DNA of 64,000 bases, taken from assembly GCF_006539545.1 (NCBI RefSeq), contig NZ_BJNF01000057.1, forward strand, positions 33,697 through 97,696. Reading direction: 5' to 3'. Below the pieces are notes generated by a model. The model had not been told where the DNA came from, made no database searches, and saw only the letters and a program-made list of their open reading frames with translations. The translations under genes were made by a program, and so were the position numbers. This DNA comes from Nitrobacter winogradskyi (GTDB lineage: Bacteria > Pseudomonadota > Alphaproteobacteria > Rhizobiales > Xanthobacteraceae). This document shows positions 28,090 through 36,374 of the stretch, piece by piece (within the stretch, counting starts at the first letter, position 1; each line of letters starts with the position of its first letter).

Positions 28090-28764
28090 GTGGAAACCTC
28101 GCTTTATCTTCCGGTCAAACGCCATCTTGAAAGCCTCGGTTTCTCGGTCAAAGGCGAAGTCGGGGGCTGCGACCTGGTTGCGCTCAACGGCGACGACCCG
28201 CCTGTCGTGGTGATCGGCGAACTGAAGCTGAGCTTCAATCTGGAGCTTATCCTGCAGGGCGTCGAGCGCGCGGGCGCATGCGATGAGGTCTGGCTTGCCG
28301 CCAGGCTGTCAATGCGAGGCAAGGGCCGCGAGAGCGACGCGCGCTATCGCAACCTGTGCCGGCGGCTCGGGTTCGGAATGCTCGGGGTGACACACCAGGG
28401 GAGCGTCGAGGTGCTGGTGGCGCCCTCCACTGCCAGTCCGCGCCGCAACCCGAAAAAGCGCTCCCGCCTGGTCATCGAGCATCAACGTCGCAAGGGCGAT
28501 CCTGTTGCCGGCGGCAGCACGCGGACGCCGATCATGACAGCGTATCGCCAGCAGGCGCTGAGTTGCGCGGCCGCGATGGTTGCAGGTCCATGCCGCGTGC
28601 GGGACCTCAGAGGAGAGAATCCGGACGCTGGAAGAATCCTTCTTCACAATGTCTATGGATGGTTCGATCGCGTCGAGCGTGGAATTTACTGCCTGACCGA
28701 GGCCGGCAGGGATGCGCTGAAGCGATGGCCGCAACACTTATGCGAAGCAGTATCGATCGAATGA
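28090..28764 (+). CDS. DUF2161-type protein with PD-(D/E)XK nuclease-like fold
   Basis: A 224-residue protein starting at GTG. The N-terminal half resembles the PD-(D/E)XK phosphodiesterase fold: LPVKRHLESLGFSVKGEVGGCDLVAL supplies the acidic residue, and VVVIGELKLSF supplies the E-x-K pair. The C-terminal half (about 140-224) has a winged-helix-like pattern ending in GRDALKRWP. Proteins of this kind, DUF2161 in my recollection, are common in Alphaproteobacteria and uncharacterised. It lies 37 bases after fabA on the same strand. Nuclease or DNA-end activity is inferred from fold motifs only. Confidence 0.7.
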   Translation: METSLYLPVKRHLESLGFSVKGEVGGCDLVALNGDDPPVVVIGELKLSFNLELILQGVERAGACDEVWLAARLSMRGKGRESDARYRNLCRRLGFGMLGVTHQGSVEVLVAPSTASPRRNPKKRSRLVIEHQRRKGDPVAGGSTRTPIMTAYRQQALSCAAAMVAGPCRVRDLRGENPDAGRILLHNVYGWFDRVERGIYCLTEAGRDALKRWPQHLCEAVSIE

Positions 28765-29120
28765 GTTCAGAGAATGGGGCTTCTGATCAGGCGCTGGGAT
28801 CTTCAATCAAAGCGCGGCGGCATGTCGCATGTGGTCATTTTCCACCTGGCAAAGCGCGTCAAAATGCATAGCTGTTTTGCCACTTGGGATCCCGTACTGA
28901 GCGATGAAGCGCTGAGTTTCCTGAAGCAGGAGAAGCCTGCCTCTGCTTTCCGCTTCGTCATGCTGAATGCCTGTCGTGTTCTGAATTTGAATCGAAAGGC
29001 GCGGATGTCGGAGACAAATCGTTCGAAGAGCCGTCGTTCTTCGAACGATTATGGTCATGGTGCGTTAAGGCGTTTCACGTCAATTTTTCATGGGCCGGGT
29101 TTGCGCAACCATTGAGGCGA
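28765..29120. other. intergenic stretch without a convincing gene
   Basis: Open frames on both strands here lack coding character and recognisable residues. The only clear structure is the perfect inverted repeat at 29017-29050. Confidence 0.5.
29017..29050. repeat. perfect 13-bp inverted repeat
   Basis: AATCGTTCGAAGA and TCTTCGAACGATT flank an 8-base loop, about 70 bases before the next gene. There is no T-run, so it is not a typical terminator. It may be an operator or an RNA hairpin. Confidence 0.75.
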
Positions 29121-29123
29121 ATG

Positions 29124-29423
29124 ATGAGCGAAGGCTGGCATACAAAATATGGCATCCGGCGGGTTCGCCGCGATCCCCCTACGTTGGAGGAAGCTATCTT
29201 CGCCGCTACCGGGATCACCGACGATCTCGATTCGCAGGCGGAGATTGCGGCATCGCTGATTGGAATGCCCTTCGATATCGTTCACGCAGAGGTCAAGAAG
29301 ACCGCTCGGGCTGTGACAAGGTCGCCCACGACACGCGTGATCGCCGGTGAGCAAGGCGCGCTGCGTTCGGTCGTGGTCGAGCGCCGCGCGGTCCGCAGAT
29401 TTGGCAACGACAAGCGGCTTTGA
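29124..29423 (+). CDS. conserved small protein of unknown function
   Basis: A 99-residue soluble protein (MSEGWHTKYGIRRVRRDPPT start) with a predicted helical centre (EEAIFAATGITDD, AEIAASLIG) and a basic C-terminus (SVVVERRAVRRFGNDKRL). Two ATGs in tandem (29121 and 29124) follow TTGAGGCGA; I use the second for better spacing. No domain is recognised. The mix of acidic helix and Arg-rich ends would fit a small nucleic-acid- or protein-binding factor, but that is a guess. Confidence 0.6.
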   Translation: MSEGWHTKYGIRRVRRDPPTLEEAIFAATGITDDLDSQAEIAASLIGMPFDIVHAEVKKTARAVTRSPTTRVIAGEQGALRSVVVERRAVRRFGNDKRL

Positions 29424-29574
29424 CGCGAACAGGTATTTACCGCAGCCCGCACTATTTATTACGTTCGCGAGCACAGTTGAGGTTCTTGGGAGCCGGAGAA
29501 TCGCGTTACGAGAACGCTATAGTCCGGGTCGAGCCTTCGGACATGCTTCGCTTGGAACCCAACAGAAGAATCGA

Positions 29575-29820
29575 ATGCTGGAATATCGCGGGCTAATCTC
29601 CTTGATAGTTGGCGCACTGATCGTCGTGGCGCCCGCCGCATATGCCTCGCAAGTTTCGAGAGAGACCGACATCGTGCATTTGCGGCTGGGCGAACGCATT
29701 CTTGTCGATGACGGATCCTGTCCTGCGGGTGAGATCAAGGAAATCGCCGGTACGAAGCTGACCCCCGCCGGCGTCGTCCGGGCACGCAAGTGCATATCGC
29801 GGATCCGCTTAAAGCGATGA
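29575..29820 (+). CDS. small exported protein of unknown function
   Basis: An 81-residue protein starting at the ATG at 29575. The signal peptide is MLEYRGLISLIVGALIVVAP and continues to cleavage after AYA-SQV. The mature part is about 55 residues with two cysteines (DGSCPAGEIKEIAGTKLT and ARKCISRI) that could form one disulfide. The DGSCPAGxIKE pattern recurs, as I recall, in small secreted proteins of Bradyrhizobiaceae with no known role. The gene sits between degenerate repeat remnants, and the ribosome-binding site is weak. Confidence 0.6.
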   Translation: MLEYRGLISLIVGALIVVAPAAYASQVSRETDIVHLRLGERILVDDGSCPAGEIKEIAGTKLTPAGVVRARKCISRIRLKR

Positions 29821-29896
29821 ATGCGCGCCACGATCAAGGCGCGAAAGACCATCTCCTTCGATCTGAATCCTTCGAGCCTGCGCCCTCTTTGATCGC

Positions 29897-30009
29897 GCAT
29901 GATCCGATCAAGTTGAATCGGACCATGCTTTAGAAATGATTGTCTGGCCGGAGTGTGGCCGTATTTCCTCGCGGTGAGCAGGTCATCCACTTTTCGGGAT
30001 CATGCTCTA
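29897..30009 (-). repeat. palindromic repeat family B, copy 3; its end supplies the creA stop codon
   Basis: Contains GCATGATCC...CATGCTTTAGAAATGATTGTCTGG...TCGGGATCATGCTCTA. Read leftward, the junction with creA is TAGAGCATGATCC, so the creA stop codon is the first triplet of the element. It is related to the copy at 50679-50744. Confidence 0.75.
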
Positions 30010-30567
30010 ATCGGACATGAAATCCGCGCATTTTTGCATGGCCGTGTCCGAAGCGCCCCAAGGCATGATCGGTACCGAGGACGTTGAATTCTGCGGCGAG
30101 CCTTCGATCACCCGGTCGGAGTAAACCATGTAGACCAGCACGTTTCGTTTCACGTCGCAGCCGCGTACGATCTGCATCTTCTTGAAGAACAGCGAACGCC
30201 GCTGGCGGAATATATCATCGCCCTGCTTCAGTTTTTCCTTGAAGCGGATCGGTCCCGTCTGGCGGCAGGAGAGCGAAATATCCGAAACTTCCTCCGCCAC
30301 TCCGAGCCAGCCCTTGATGCCGCCCTTTTCTGGTACCGTGAAATGACATGCAACACCTTCGATCCCCGGATCGTCGACGCCATAAGTCGCGAGCTTGTCA
30401 TTCGGTGTCAGCAGCTTGAAAACCGTCGAGCGGCGAAAGATCAAGTCGGGCTCGTCTGCTGCATGGGCGTATGTTCCAGCGAGCATCGCCATCGCCAGAA
30501 CGATGAAGGCTAGAAAGGTCTGAGCCGTCCGGCGTCTCTCATCATGAATTTGAGCTCGAAATGTCAT
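30007..30567 (-). CDS. creA: CreA family periplasmic protein
   Basis: A 186-residue exported protein with a signal peptide (about 1-36, ending TYAHA-ADE) and a full CreA domain: STVFKLLTPNDK, DDPGIEGVACH, KGGIKGWLGVAEE, RQTGPIRFKEKL, RGCDVKRNVLVYMVYSDR and IEGSPQNSTSSVP. In E. coli creA precedes the CreBC two-component genes, but the biochemical role is unknown and no creBC is present here. GGAG lies 7 bases before the ATG. The stop codon TAG belongs to a repeat element. It is divergent from the L,D-transpeptidase gene. Confidence 0.9.
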   Translation of the reverse strand: MTFRAQIHDERRRTAQTFLAFIVLAMAMLAGTYAHAADEPDLIFRRSTVFKLLTPNDKLATYGVDDPGIEGVACHFTVPEKGGIKGWLGVAEEVSDISLSCRQTGPIRFKEKLKQGDDIFRQRRSLFFKKMQIVRGCDVKRNVLVYMVYSDRVIEGSPQNSTSSVPIMPWGASDTAMQKCADFMSD

Positions 30568-30768
30568 CAGGTAGCTCCATTTACTGAGTTCGGCCTATGT
30601 AGGTTCTTCAAGTTTCCGAAAAAAGGTCCCGATCGTCCAGCAAGCCGAGAATTAGAGTCGTGTGAAGGATTTTGCATTACCCTGCGTAAGCAGACCGGGA
30701 ACCGACACGGGCCGGCCGGGCGTGACGTCCGCGACGCTCATCTGAACCATGATTCGAGGGACGAAGGC

Positions 30769-32238
30769 GTGAGTGAATATTGGTGTTTCCTGCGCGCGAT
30801 ACGGTGGCGTTCGTTGTCCGCCAACTTTTTCCTGGTTCGCGCGGGTGCATATCCCGGCCCGCGGCGCATCGGGATTGGACTGGTAACCGCGATCCTGATC
30901 GGGCTCGGATCACCCGCTCACAGCCAGTTCTTCTGGCAGGAGGATTACCCGGACGTTTATATCGAGGCACCTCCCCCGCCGCCGCCCGTGACGAGACCGC
31001 GGGCGCATGAATCCAAACCTCGCCGGCTTTCACAGCCAGAACCGGCGGCCAAGGTCATACGGAAGCCAAACGGTCCGGTCATCATCGCCGTTTCAATCCG
31101 CCAGCAAACAATGAAGGTCTACGACGGCAACGGCCTTTTCGCTGAAACGCCGGTGTCGACCGGAATGCGCGGCCACTCCACTCCAATGGGAGTTTTCAGC
31201 GTCATTCAAAAGCGAAAATGGCACCGCTCGAACATCTACAGCAACGCGCCGATGCCCTACATGCAACGCATCACCTGGTCCGGCATCGCGATGCACGCGG
31301 GCGCGCTTCCGGGTTATCCGGCATCGCACGGATGTATCCGAATGCCCTTGGACTTCGCGGTGAAGATGTGGAGTTGGACCAGGATCGGCGCGAGGGTCAT
31401 CATCACGCCTGGCGAGGTGACGCCCGCTGATTTTTCGCACCCTCTGCTGATAACCCACCGGCCTGAGTCCGAGGCGGCGCCGGCCGAGGTAAAAGCCTCC
31501 GACGCCGGCAATGCGATGCCGCAAGTCGAGGTTTCATCGATTGCATCCGATCTGCCCGCGACCGGTGAGCCTGCTGCCGCAACGCCTGAGGCCGCCGCCG
31601 GGCCGGTCAGGACGGATTCAGGAAATGCGCAGGACGACGACACGACGGTAACGGCGGCGGTCAAGGTTGACGGAGATACGGCGGCCTCCCCGGCAGGAAC
31701 TCCGGCAGCGCCGGAGGATCAATCGCGGCCCTCTCCTGAAAGCGCTGAGAAAACCGGGCTTACGGCGATCTCCGCATTGAAGCGGAGCGACCGGATCGCG
31801 GTCTTCATCAGCGGCAAGGACAGCAAGATCTATGTGAGGCAGAATTTTTCGCCGATATTCGATGCTCCGATCGCCATCGCAGCAAGCGATCGGCCCTTGG
31901 GAACTCACGTGTTCACGGCGAGAACGACCAGGGACAGCAAGGATGACTTCCGCTGGTCGGTGGTCTCGCTCCCGGCTCTCGCGCACCGCGCCGATCGGAT
32001 TCACATTTCAAAAAGCCAGCCCGCCCGGCAAACGAAGGTGGCCGACGCAACGGCCAGACCAGTTTCGGTTCCGGAGAACCCCACCGAAGCGCTGGATCGC
32101 GTCTCCCTTCCCGAAGACGTCATGGCGAAAATCGCAAGCGCCCTTTCAACGGGAGATTCGATCGTTATCTCGGATCAGGGAATCGCAGGCAGCGGCGAAA
32201 CCGGTGAAGGCACCGACTTCATCGTCAAGCTGCCATAA
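30769..32238 (+). CDS. L,D-transpeptidase (YkuD family), exported
   Basis: A 489-residue protein with a GTG start, chosen for GAGGGA just upstream. An N-terminal signal/anchor helix (about 31-52) is followed by a proline-rich segment (APPPPPPVTRP) and the YkuD catalytic domain (about 100-215). The active site reads HAGALPGYPASHGCIRMP, with the catalytic Cys in SHGC. It forms 3-3 or lipoprotein-peptidoglycan cross-links insensitive to most penicillins. The C-terminal half has an Ala/Pro/Glu-rich linker and a second YkuD-like beta region (about 345-420, IAVFISGKDSKIYVRQ) that lacks the Cys motif. This layout suggests duplication and decay of one domain. Confidence 0.88.
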   Translation: MSEYWCFLRAIRWRSLSANFFLVRAGAYPGPRRIGIGLVTAILIGLGSPAHSQFFWQEDYPDVYIEAPPPPPPVTRPRAHESKPRRLSQPEPAAKVIRKPNGPVIIAVSIRQQTMKVYDGNGLFAETPVSTGMRGHSTPMGVFSVIQKRKWHRSNIYSNAPMPYMQRITWSGIAMHAGALPGYPASHGCIRMPLDFAVKMWSWTRIGARVIITPGEVTPADFSHPLLITHRPESEAAPAEVKASDAGNAMPQVEVSSIASDLPATGEPAAATPEAAAGPVRTDSGNAQDDDTTVTAAVKVDGDTAASPAGTPAAPEDQSRPSPESAEKTGLTAISALKRSDRIAVFISGKDSKIYVRQNFSPIFDAPIAIAASDRPLGTHVFTARTTRDSKDDFRWSVVSLPALAHRADRIHISKSQPARQTKVADATARPVSVPENPTEALDRVSLPEDVMAKIASALSTGDSIVISDQGIAGSGETGEGTDFIVKLP

Positions 32239-32406
32239 TGTGGCGATTCAACCGCTCAGGCTTTCGCTGAGCGGCATGTCACAACGCGGTCTCAGAGAAA
32301 GCGGTCCAGTTGGGGATAAATGCCGTTTCCGTCGAAGTGGCCGACCCTGGCTGCGCTAGGATAACAACGCGGGCGACTCAACCGCGAAACCTTTGAGGTG
32401 ATCGAG

Positions 32407-33333
32407 ATGCGCATAACGGCGGTGCTGATTTCTGCAGGCGTGATTTCGTTGTGCGCAGCCACGGTTGCCTGGTCGCAGACACCGGCGCCCAAGGGCGCTC
32501 AGAACACCGCGCCGGTTCCCGCGCGGGCCAGCGGGCCGCAGGTCGCCTGTAACGGAAGTCCCGACGCACTCGGTGTTGCGCGCGTGGTCCAGATCGACAC
32601 GACCGGCGGTCCGGGGTTCGGTTTCGAGCATTTCAAGCAACTCGACTTTTTGCGCGACAAGGAAGTGGTGTTGACGTTCGATGATGGCCCATGGCCCGGA
32701 AAAACACCTGCCGTGTTGAAGGCGCTTGCGGATCAATGCACCACCGGCATCTTCTTCTCGATCGGCAAGCACGCGACATATCATCCCGAAATCCTGAGGA
32801 ATGTCGCCGCCGCAGGACACACCGTCGGCGGTCACACCTGGTCCCACGCCAACCTCAACAATAAGAAGCTGTCCGAGGACCAGCGCAAGGAAGAAATCGA
32901 GAAAGGTTTCAGCGCCGTCAAATGGGCGCTCGAAGCTGAACCCGCGCCGTTCTTCCGCTTCCCGGCGCTTCAGCATCCGCCGGAAATCGTGACGTATCTG
33001 GGCGAACGCAACGTCGCGATTTTCTCCTGCGACGTCGACTCGTTCGACTTCAAGACCCGCAATGCCGAACAGGTGGTCACCAACATCTTCAAGAAGCTGG
33101 ACAAGGTCGGCAAGGGTATCATCCTGATGCACGATTTTCAGAAGCACACGGCCGAGGCGCTTCCCGAAGTTCTGCGCAGGCTCAAGGCCGGAGGCTATAA
33201 AGTGGTGCAGATGAAGGCCAAGGCCCCGATTCAAACGCTTGCGCAATATGACGAAGCGCTAAAGAAGGATACCAAGCTGCCGACCGTGAGCAAGCGTCCG
33301 ATCGATAGCGTGGTCCAGACGATCTCCGAGTAG
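32407..33333 (+). CDS. exported polysaccharide deacetylase (NodB homology domain)
   Basis: A 308-residue protein with a signal peptide (about 1-26, ending AWS-QT) and a carbohydrate esterase family 4 domain: LTFDDGPWPG (metal Asp), GHTWSHANL (metal His pair), FFRFPALQHP, and LMHDF near the end. These enzymes remove acetyl groups from peptidoglycan or other polysaccharides in the envelope. The ATG at 32407 is preceded by GAGGTGA. It lies 168 bases after the L,D-transpeptidase gene on the same strand, suggesting shared work on the cell wall. Confidence 0.92.
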   Translation: MRITAVLISAGVISLCAATVAWSQTPAPKGAQNTAPVPARASGPQVACNGSPDALGVARVVQIDTTGGPGFGFEHFKQLDFLRDKEVVLTFDDGPWPGKTPAVLKALADQCTTGIFFSIGKHATYHPEILRNVAAAGHTVGGHTWSHANLNNKKLSEDQRKEEIEKGFSAVKWALEAEPAPFFRFPALQHPPEIVTYLGERNVAIFSCDVDSFDFKTRNAEQVVTNIFKKLDKVGKGIILMHDFQKHTAEALPEVLRRLKAGGYKVVQMKAKAPIQTLAQYDEALKKDTKLPTVSKRPIDSVVQTISE

Positions 33334-33354
33334 CGTGACGATCCAGGACGAAAA

Positions 33355-33909
33355 ATGCTTCGCATCGAAGGTTACGTTATCGTGTCGGCCGACGGAATGC
33401 TTGCCGATGCCAACCGGGTGATGCCCGAAGCGCTGAAGTTCAAGGGCGACCTCGAGTTCTTCACGTCGGGTCTTGATGGCGCGGCTGTCGTCGTTCACGG
33501 ACGCAATTCGTTCGAGGATCAGCCCAACTCCCCGCTCCGCAAAAGAATCATACTTACCCATCGCGTCGCCGGCGTTGAACCTGATCCCGAAAACGAAATG
33601 GCGACCTTATGGAATCCCGCCGGCGCTTCGTTCGAGGACGCCTGCTCCCATGCCGGCGTGCGCGAGGGAACGGCCGCGATCATCGGTGGGCCTACAGTTT
33701 TCGAGATGTTCCTTGATCGTTATGATACGTTCTGGTTGTCGGAAGCTCCGCATGTGAGGCTGCCCGGGGGCGAAGGCTGCTTCCCTGGCGTTCCCGATAC
33801 CTCTCCGCAAGCTGTGTTGACGGCGCATGGCCTTCAGCCTCGCGAGGTCCGGATTCTCGATGCGAAGAACGATGTTCGCGTCACCGCATGGCGCCGGCCA
33901 CAGGGCTAG
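33355..33909 (+). CDS. dihydrofolate-reductase-fold (RibD C-terminal-like) protein
   Basis: A 184-residue protein of the DHFR/RibD-C superfamily: N-terminal EGYVIVSADGMLAD, the nucleotide-binding VVHGRNSFE and RKRIILTHR, and IIGGPTVFEMFLDRYDTFWLSEA near the NADPH site. Stand-alone members are reductases of unknown substrate; folate reduction is not implied. It lies 21 bases after the polysaccharide deacetylase gene and may be cotranscribed. Its stop codon overlaps the stop of the convergent maeB gene in the tetranucleotide CTAG. Confidence 0.75.
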   Translation: MLRIEGYVIVSADGMLADANRVMPEALKFKGDLEFFTSGLDGAAVVVHGRNSFEDQPNSPLRKRIILTHRVAGVEPDPENEMATLWNPAGASFEDACSHAGVREGTAAIIGGPTVFEMFLDRYDTFWLSEAPHVRLPGGEGCFPGVPDTSPQAVLTAHGLQPREVRILDAKNDVRVTAWRRPQG

Positions 33910-36188
33910 ATACGTGTCGCGCGTTCCTGCGCTTCGACCACCGCAATGGCCGTCATGTTGAGTATGCCGCGCGCCGTTACTGACGGAGTCAGAATGTGCG
34001 CGGGACGCGCGGGACCAATCAGGATAGGCCCGACCAGCAGCCCGTTGCCGAGCACCTTGATCATCTGATAGGCGGCGTTCGCCGCATCGAGGTTGGGCAG
34101 TATCAGAACGTTGGCGACGCCGGTTAGCCGGGAATGCGGCAGTATCAACTGTCGCGCGGACTCGGACAAGGCGGTATCGCCCTGCATTTCACCGTCAGCC
34201 TCGATATCGGGATGTCGGGCGGTGAAAAGCTCGGTCGCCCGCCGCGCCTTGCGGGCGGATTCGGTGTCGTAGCTGCCGAAATCGGAATGCGACACGAAAG
34301 CGATCTTCGGCTTGATGTTGAAGCGCTGCACATGCACCGCGGCCTGGGCTGCGATGTCCGCCAGTTCTTCCGCGGACGGGTTCGGGCGCACCTGCGTATC
34401 CGCAATGAAGTAGGCGCCCTTGCCGGTGATCATCAGCGACAGCGCGGCGAAGTCGCTTGTCCCCGGCAGATACCCGATGATCTCCCGGATGTGCCGGAGG
34501 TGCCGCATATAGCTGCCTTCGACGCCGCACAGCATCGCATCGGCTTCGCCTCGCACCACCGCGAGCGCGGCGATCACTGTCGCGTTGGTGCGGATCGTGG
34601 TCCGGGCGACGTCCGGCGTCGCGCCGTGCCGGCCGGCGACGTCGATATAGGACTGCACATAGGAGCGGTAGCGGGGATCGTCCTCGGGATTGATCAGATC
34701 GAAATCCCTGCCCGCCTTGATCGCAAGGCCGAGACGCCTGATCCGCGTCTCCACCACGGACGGGCGGCCGACCAGGATCGGGCGGGCCAGTTGCTCCTCG
34801 AGCACCTGCTGGGTTGCCTGCAGCACCCGCATATCCTCGCCCTCGGCGTAGATCACCCGAAACGGCCGCTTCTTCGCCTCCGCGAATACCGGCTTCATGA
34901 CGAGGCCGGACCGGAAGGCAAAGCGTTCAAGCCGCGCGTGGTACTCGTCGAAATTCGTGATCGGCCGCGTCGCTACGCCTGAGGCCATGGCGGCCTTCGC
35001 GACGGCGGGCGCGATGCGCAGGATCAGCCGGGGGTCGAACGGCCCGGGAATCAGGGAGCCGGGTCCGAAACCCTGAGTCTCGCTGTCAAACCGGATTGCC
35101 GCATCAAGCGGCGGTTCGCGCGCGAGCCGGGCGATGGCATCGACAGCGGCCAGCTTCATCGCCTCGTTGATCGCGGTGGCGCCGACGTCGAGAGCGCCGC
35201 GAAAGATAAAGGGAAAGCACAGGACGTTGTTCACCTGATTGGGAAAGTCCGAACGGCCGGTGCAGATCATGGCGTCGGGCCGCGCCTTGCGCGCCTCTTC
35301 CGGCATGATTTCCGGAACAGGGTTGGCGAGCGCCAGCACCAGCGGCCTGTCCGCCATCTGCGCGACCATTTCCGCCGTCAGCACGCCGCCGGCGGAGACA
35401 CCAAGAAACACATCTGCGCCTGAAATCACCTCGGCTAGCTTGCGTTTGTCCGTCTTCTGCGCATAAGCCGCCTTCCACTTGTCCATCAGCGTATCGCGGC
35501 CCTCGTAGACCAGGCCGTCGATGTCGCAGACCCAGATATTTCTGCGCTGCGCGCCCATCGACACCAGCAGATTGAGGCAGGCGATGGCGGCCGCGCCCGC
35601 GCCGGAAGCAACGATCTTGACTTCCGCGAGCGCCTTGCCGTTCAGCATCAGGGCGTTGGAAACTGCGGCCGCGACAATGATCGCGGTGCCGTGCTGGTCA
35701 TCATGGAACACCGGAATCTTCATCCGGGCCTTCAGGCGCTCCTCGATCTCAAAGCACTCCGGCCCCTTGATGTCCTCAAGGTTGATCCCGCCGAAGGTCG
35801 GCTCCAGCGCCGCGACCGTCTCCACCACGCGCTCGATAGTGTCGGCGGCGATCTCGATATCGAACACGTCGATGCCAGCGAACTTCTTGAACAGGACCGC
35901 CTTGCCTTCCATCACGGGCTTGGAGGCGAGCGGCCCGATATTGCCAAGACCGAGCACGGCGGTGCCGTTCGATACCACCGCGACCAGATTGGCCCGGCCG
36001 GTCAGCGTAGCGGCTTCCGCCGGATCGGCGACGATCTCTTCGCAGGCCGCGGCGACGCCGGGCGAATAGGCCAGCGCGAGGTCACGCTGGTTGGCGAGCG
36101 GCTTTGTCGGCTGGATTTCGAGTTTGCCGGGACGCGGGGAGCGATGAAAGGACAGCGCGGCGGAGCGGAGATCCTCTGAATACGACAC
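33906..36188 (-). CDS. maeB: NADP-dependent malic enzyme with phosphotransacetylase-like domain
   Basis: Oxidative decarboxylation of malate to pyruvate with NADP, feeding gluconeogenesis and NADPH supply. It is 760 residues, of the long MaeB form. The N-terminal malic domain carries [16 protein letters not shown] and FDDQHGT-type [11 protein letters not shown]. The NAD(P)-binding domain has [13 protein letters not shown] and [15 protein letters not shown]. The C-terminal phosphotransacetylase-like domain (about 430-760) is thought to be regulatory, with acetyl-CoA as inhibitor in related enzymes. Length and domain order are complete. Confidence 0.96.
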   Translation of the reverse strand: MSYSEDLRSAALSFHRSPRPGKLEIQPTKPLANQRDLALAYSPGVAAACEEIVADPAEAATLTGRANLVAVVSNGTAVLGLGNIGPLASKPVMEGKAVLFKKFAGIDVFDIEIAADTIERVVETVAALEPTFGGINLEDIKGPECFEIEERLKARMKIPVFHDDQHGTAIIVAAAVSNALMLNGKALAEVKIVASGAGAAAIACLNLLVSMGAQRRNIWVCDIDGLVYEGRDTLMDKWKAAYAQKTDKRKLAEVISGADVFLGVSAGGVLTAEMVAQMADRPLVLALANPVPEIMPEEARKARPDAMICTGRSDFPNQVNNVLCFPFIFRGALDVGATAINEAMKLAAVDAIARLAREPPLDAAIRFDSETQGFGPGSLIPGPFDPRLILRIAPAVAKAAMASGVATRPITNFDEYHARLERFAFRSGLVMKPVFAEAKKRPFRVIYAEGEDMRVLQATQQVLEEQLARPILVGRPSVVETRIRRLGLAIKAGRDFDLINPEDDPRYRSYVQSYIDVAGRHGATPDVARTTIRTNATVIAALAVVRGEADAMLCGVEGSYMRHLRHIREIIGYLPGTSDFAALSLMITGKGAYFIADTQVRPNPSAEELADIAAQAAVHVQRFNIKPKIAFVSHSDFGSYDTESARKARRATELFTARHPDIEADGEMQGDTALSESARQLILPHSRLTGVANVLILPNLDAANAAYQMIKVLGNGLLVGPILIGPARPAHILTPSVTARGILNMTAIAVVEAQERATRI

Positions 36189-36374
36189 GTTGCAGCGCTC
36201 CTTGCCGCCTGCCTTGGTCAGCTCCCGGCGTAGGTTCTGACGATGGTGCGCGCGGGCCTACCGGCCCGGGCGTAAGCCTACGCCAAAGCGCTCCGGCCCG
36301 AGCCATGCCCCTGATTCCTCCGGCATTTGAGAAAAGCCGGTGGAATCGGGGACGCCGACGTTGGAATCGAGGCG

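Noticed and set aside
28774..29115. Open frame of 113 codons between the DUF2161 gene and the 99-residue gene
   Set aside because: No ribosome-binding site, no recognisable residues, and composition like non-coding DNA.
29425..29570. Further family A repeat copy before the 81-residue exported protein gene
   Set aside because: Pieces such as ACGAGAACGCTATAG and GACATGCTTCGCTTGGAA recall the family, but order and identity are too poor for a confident call.
32398..32400. GTG at 32398 as start of the polysaccharide deacetylase
   Set aside because: It is part of the GAGGTGA ribosome-binding site of the ATG at 32407, which gives a better signal peptide.
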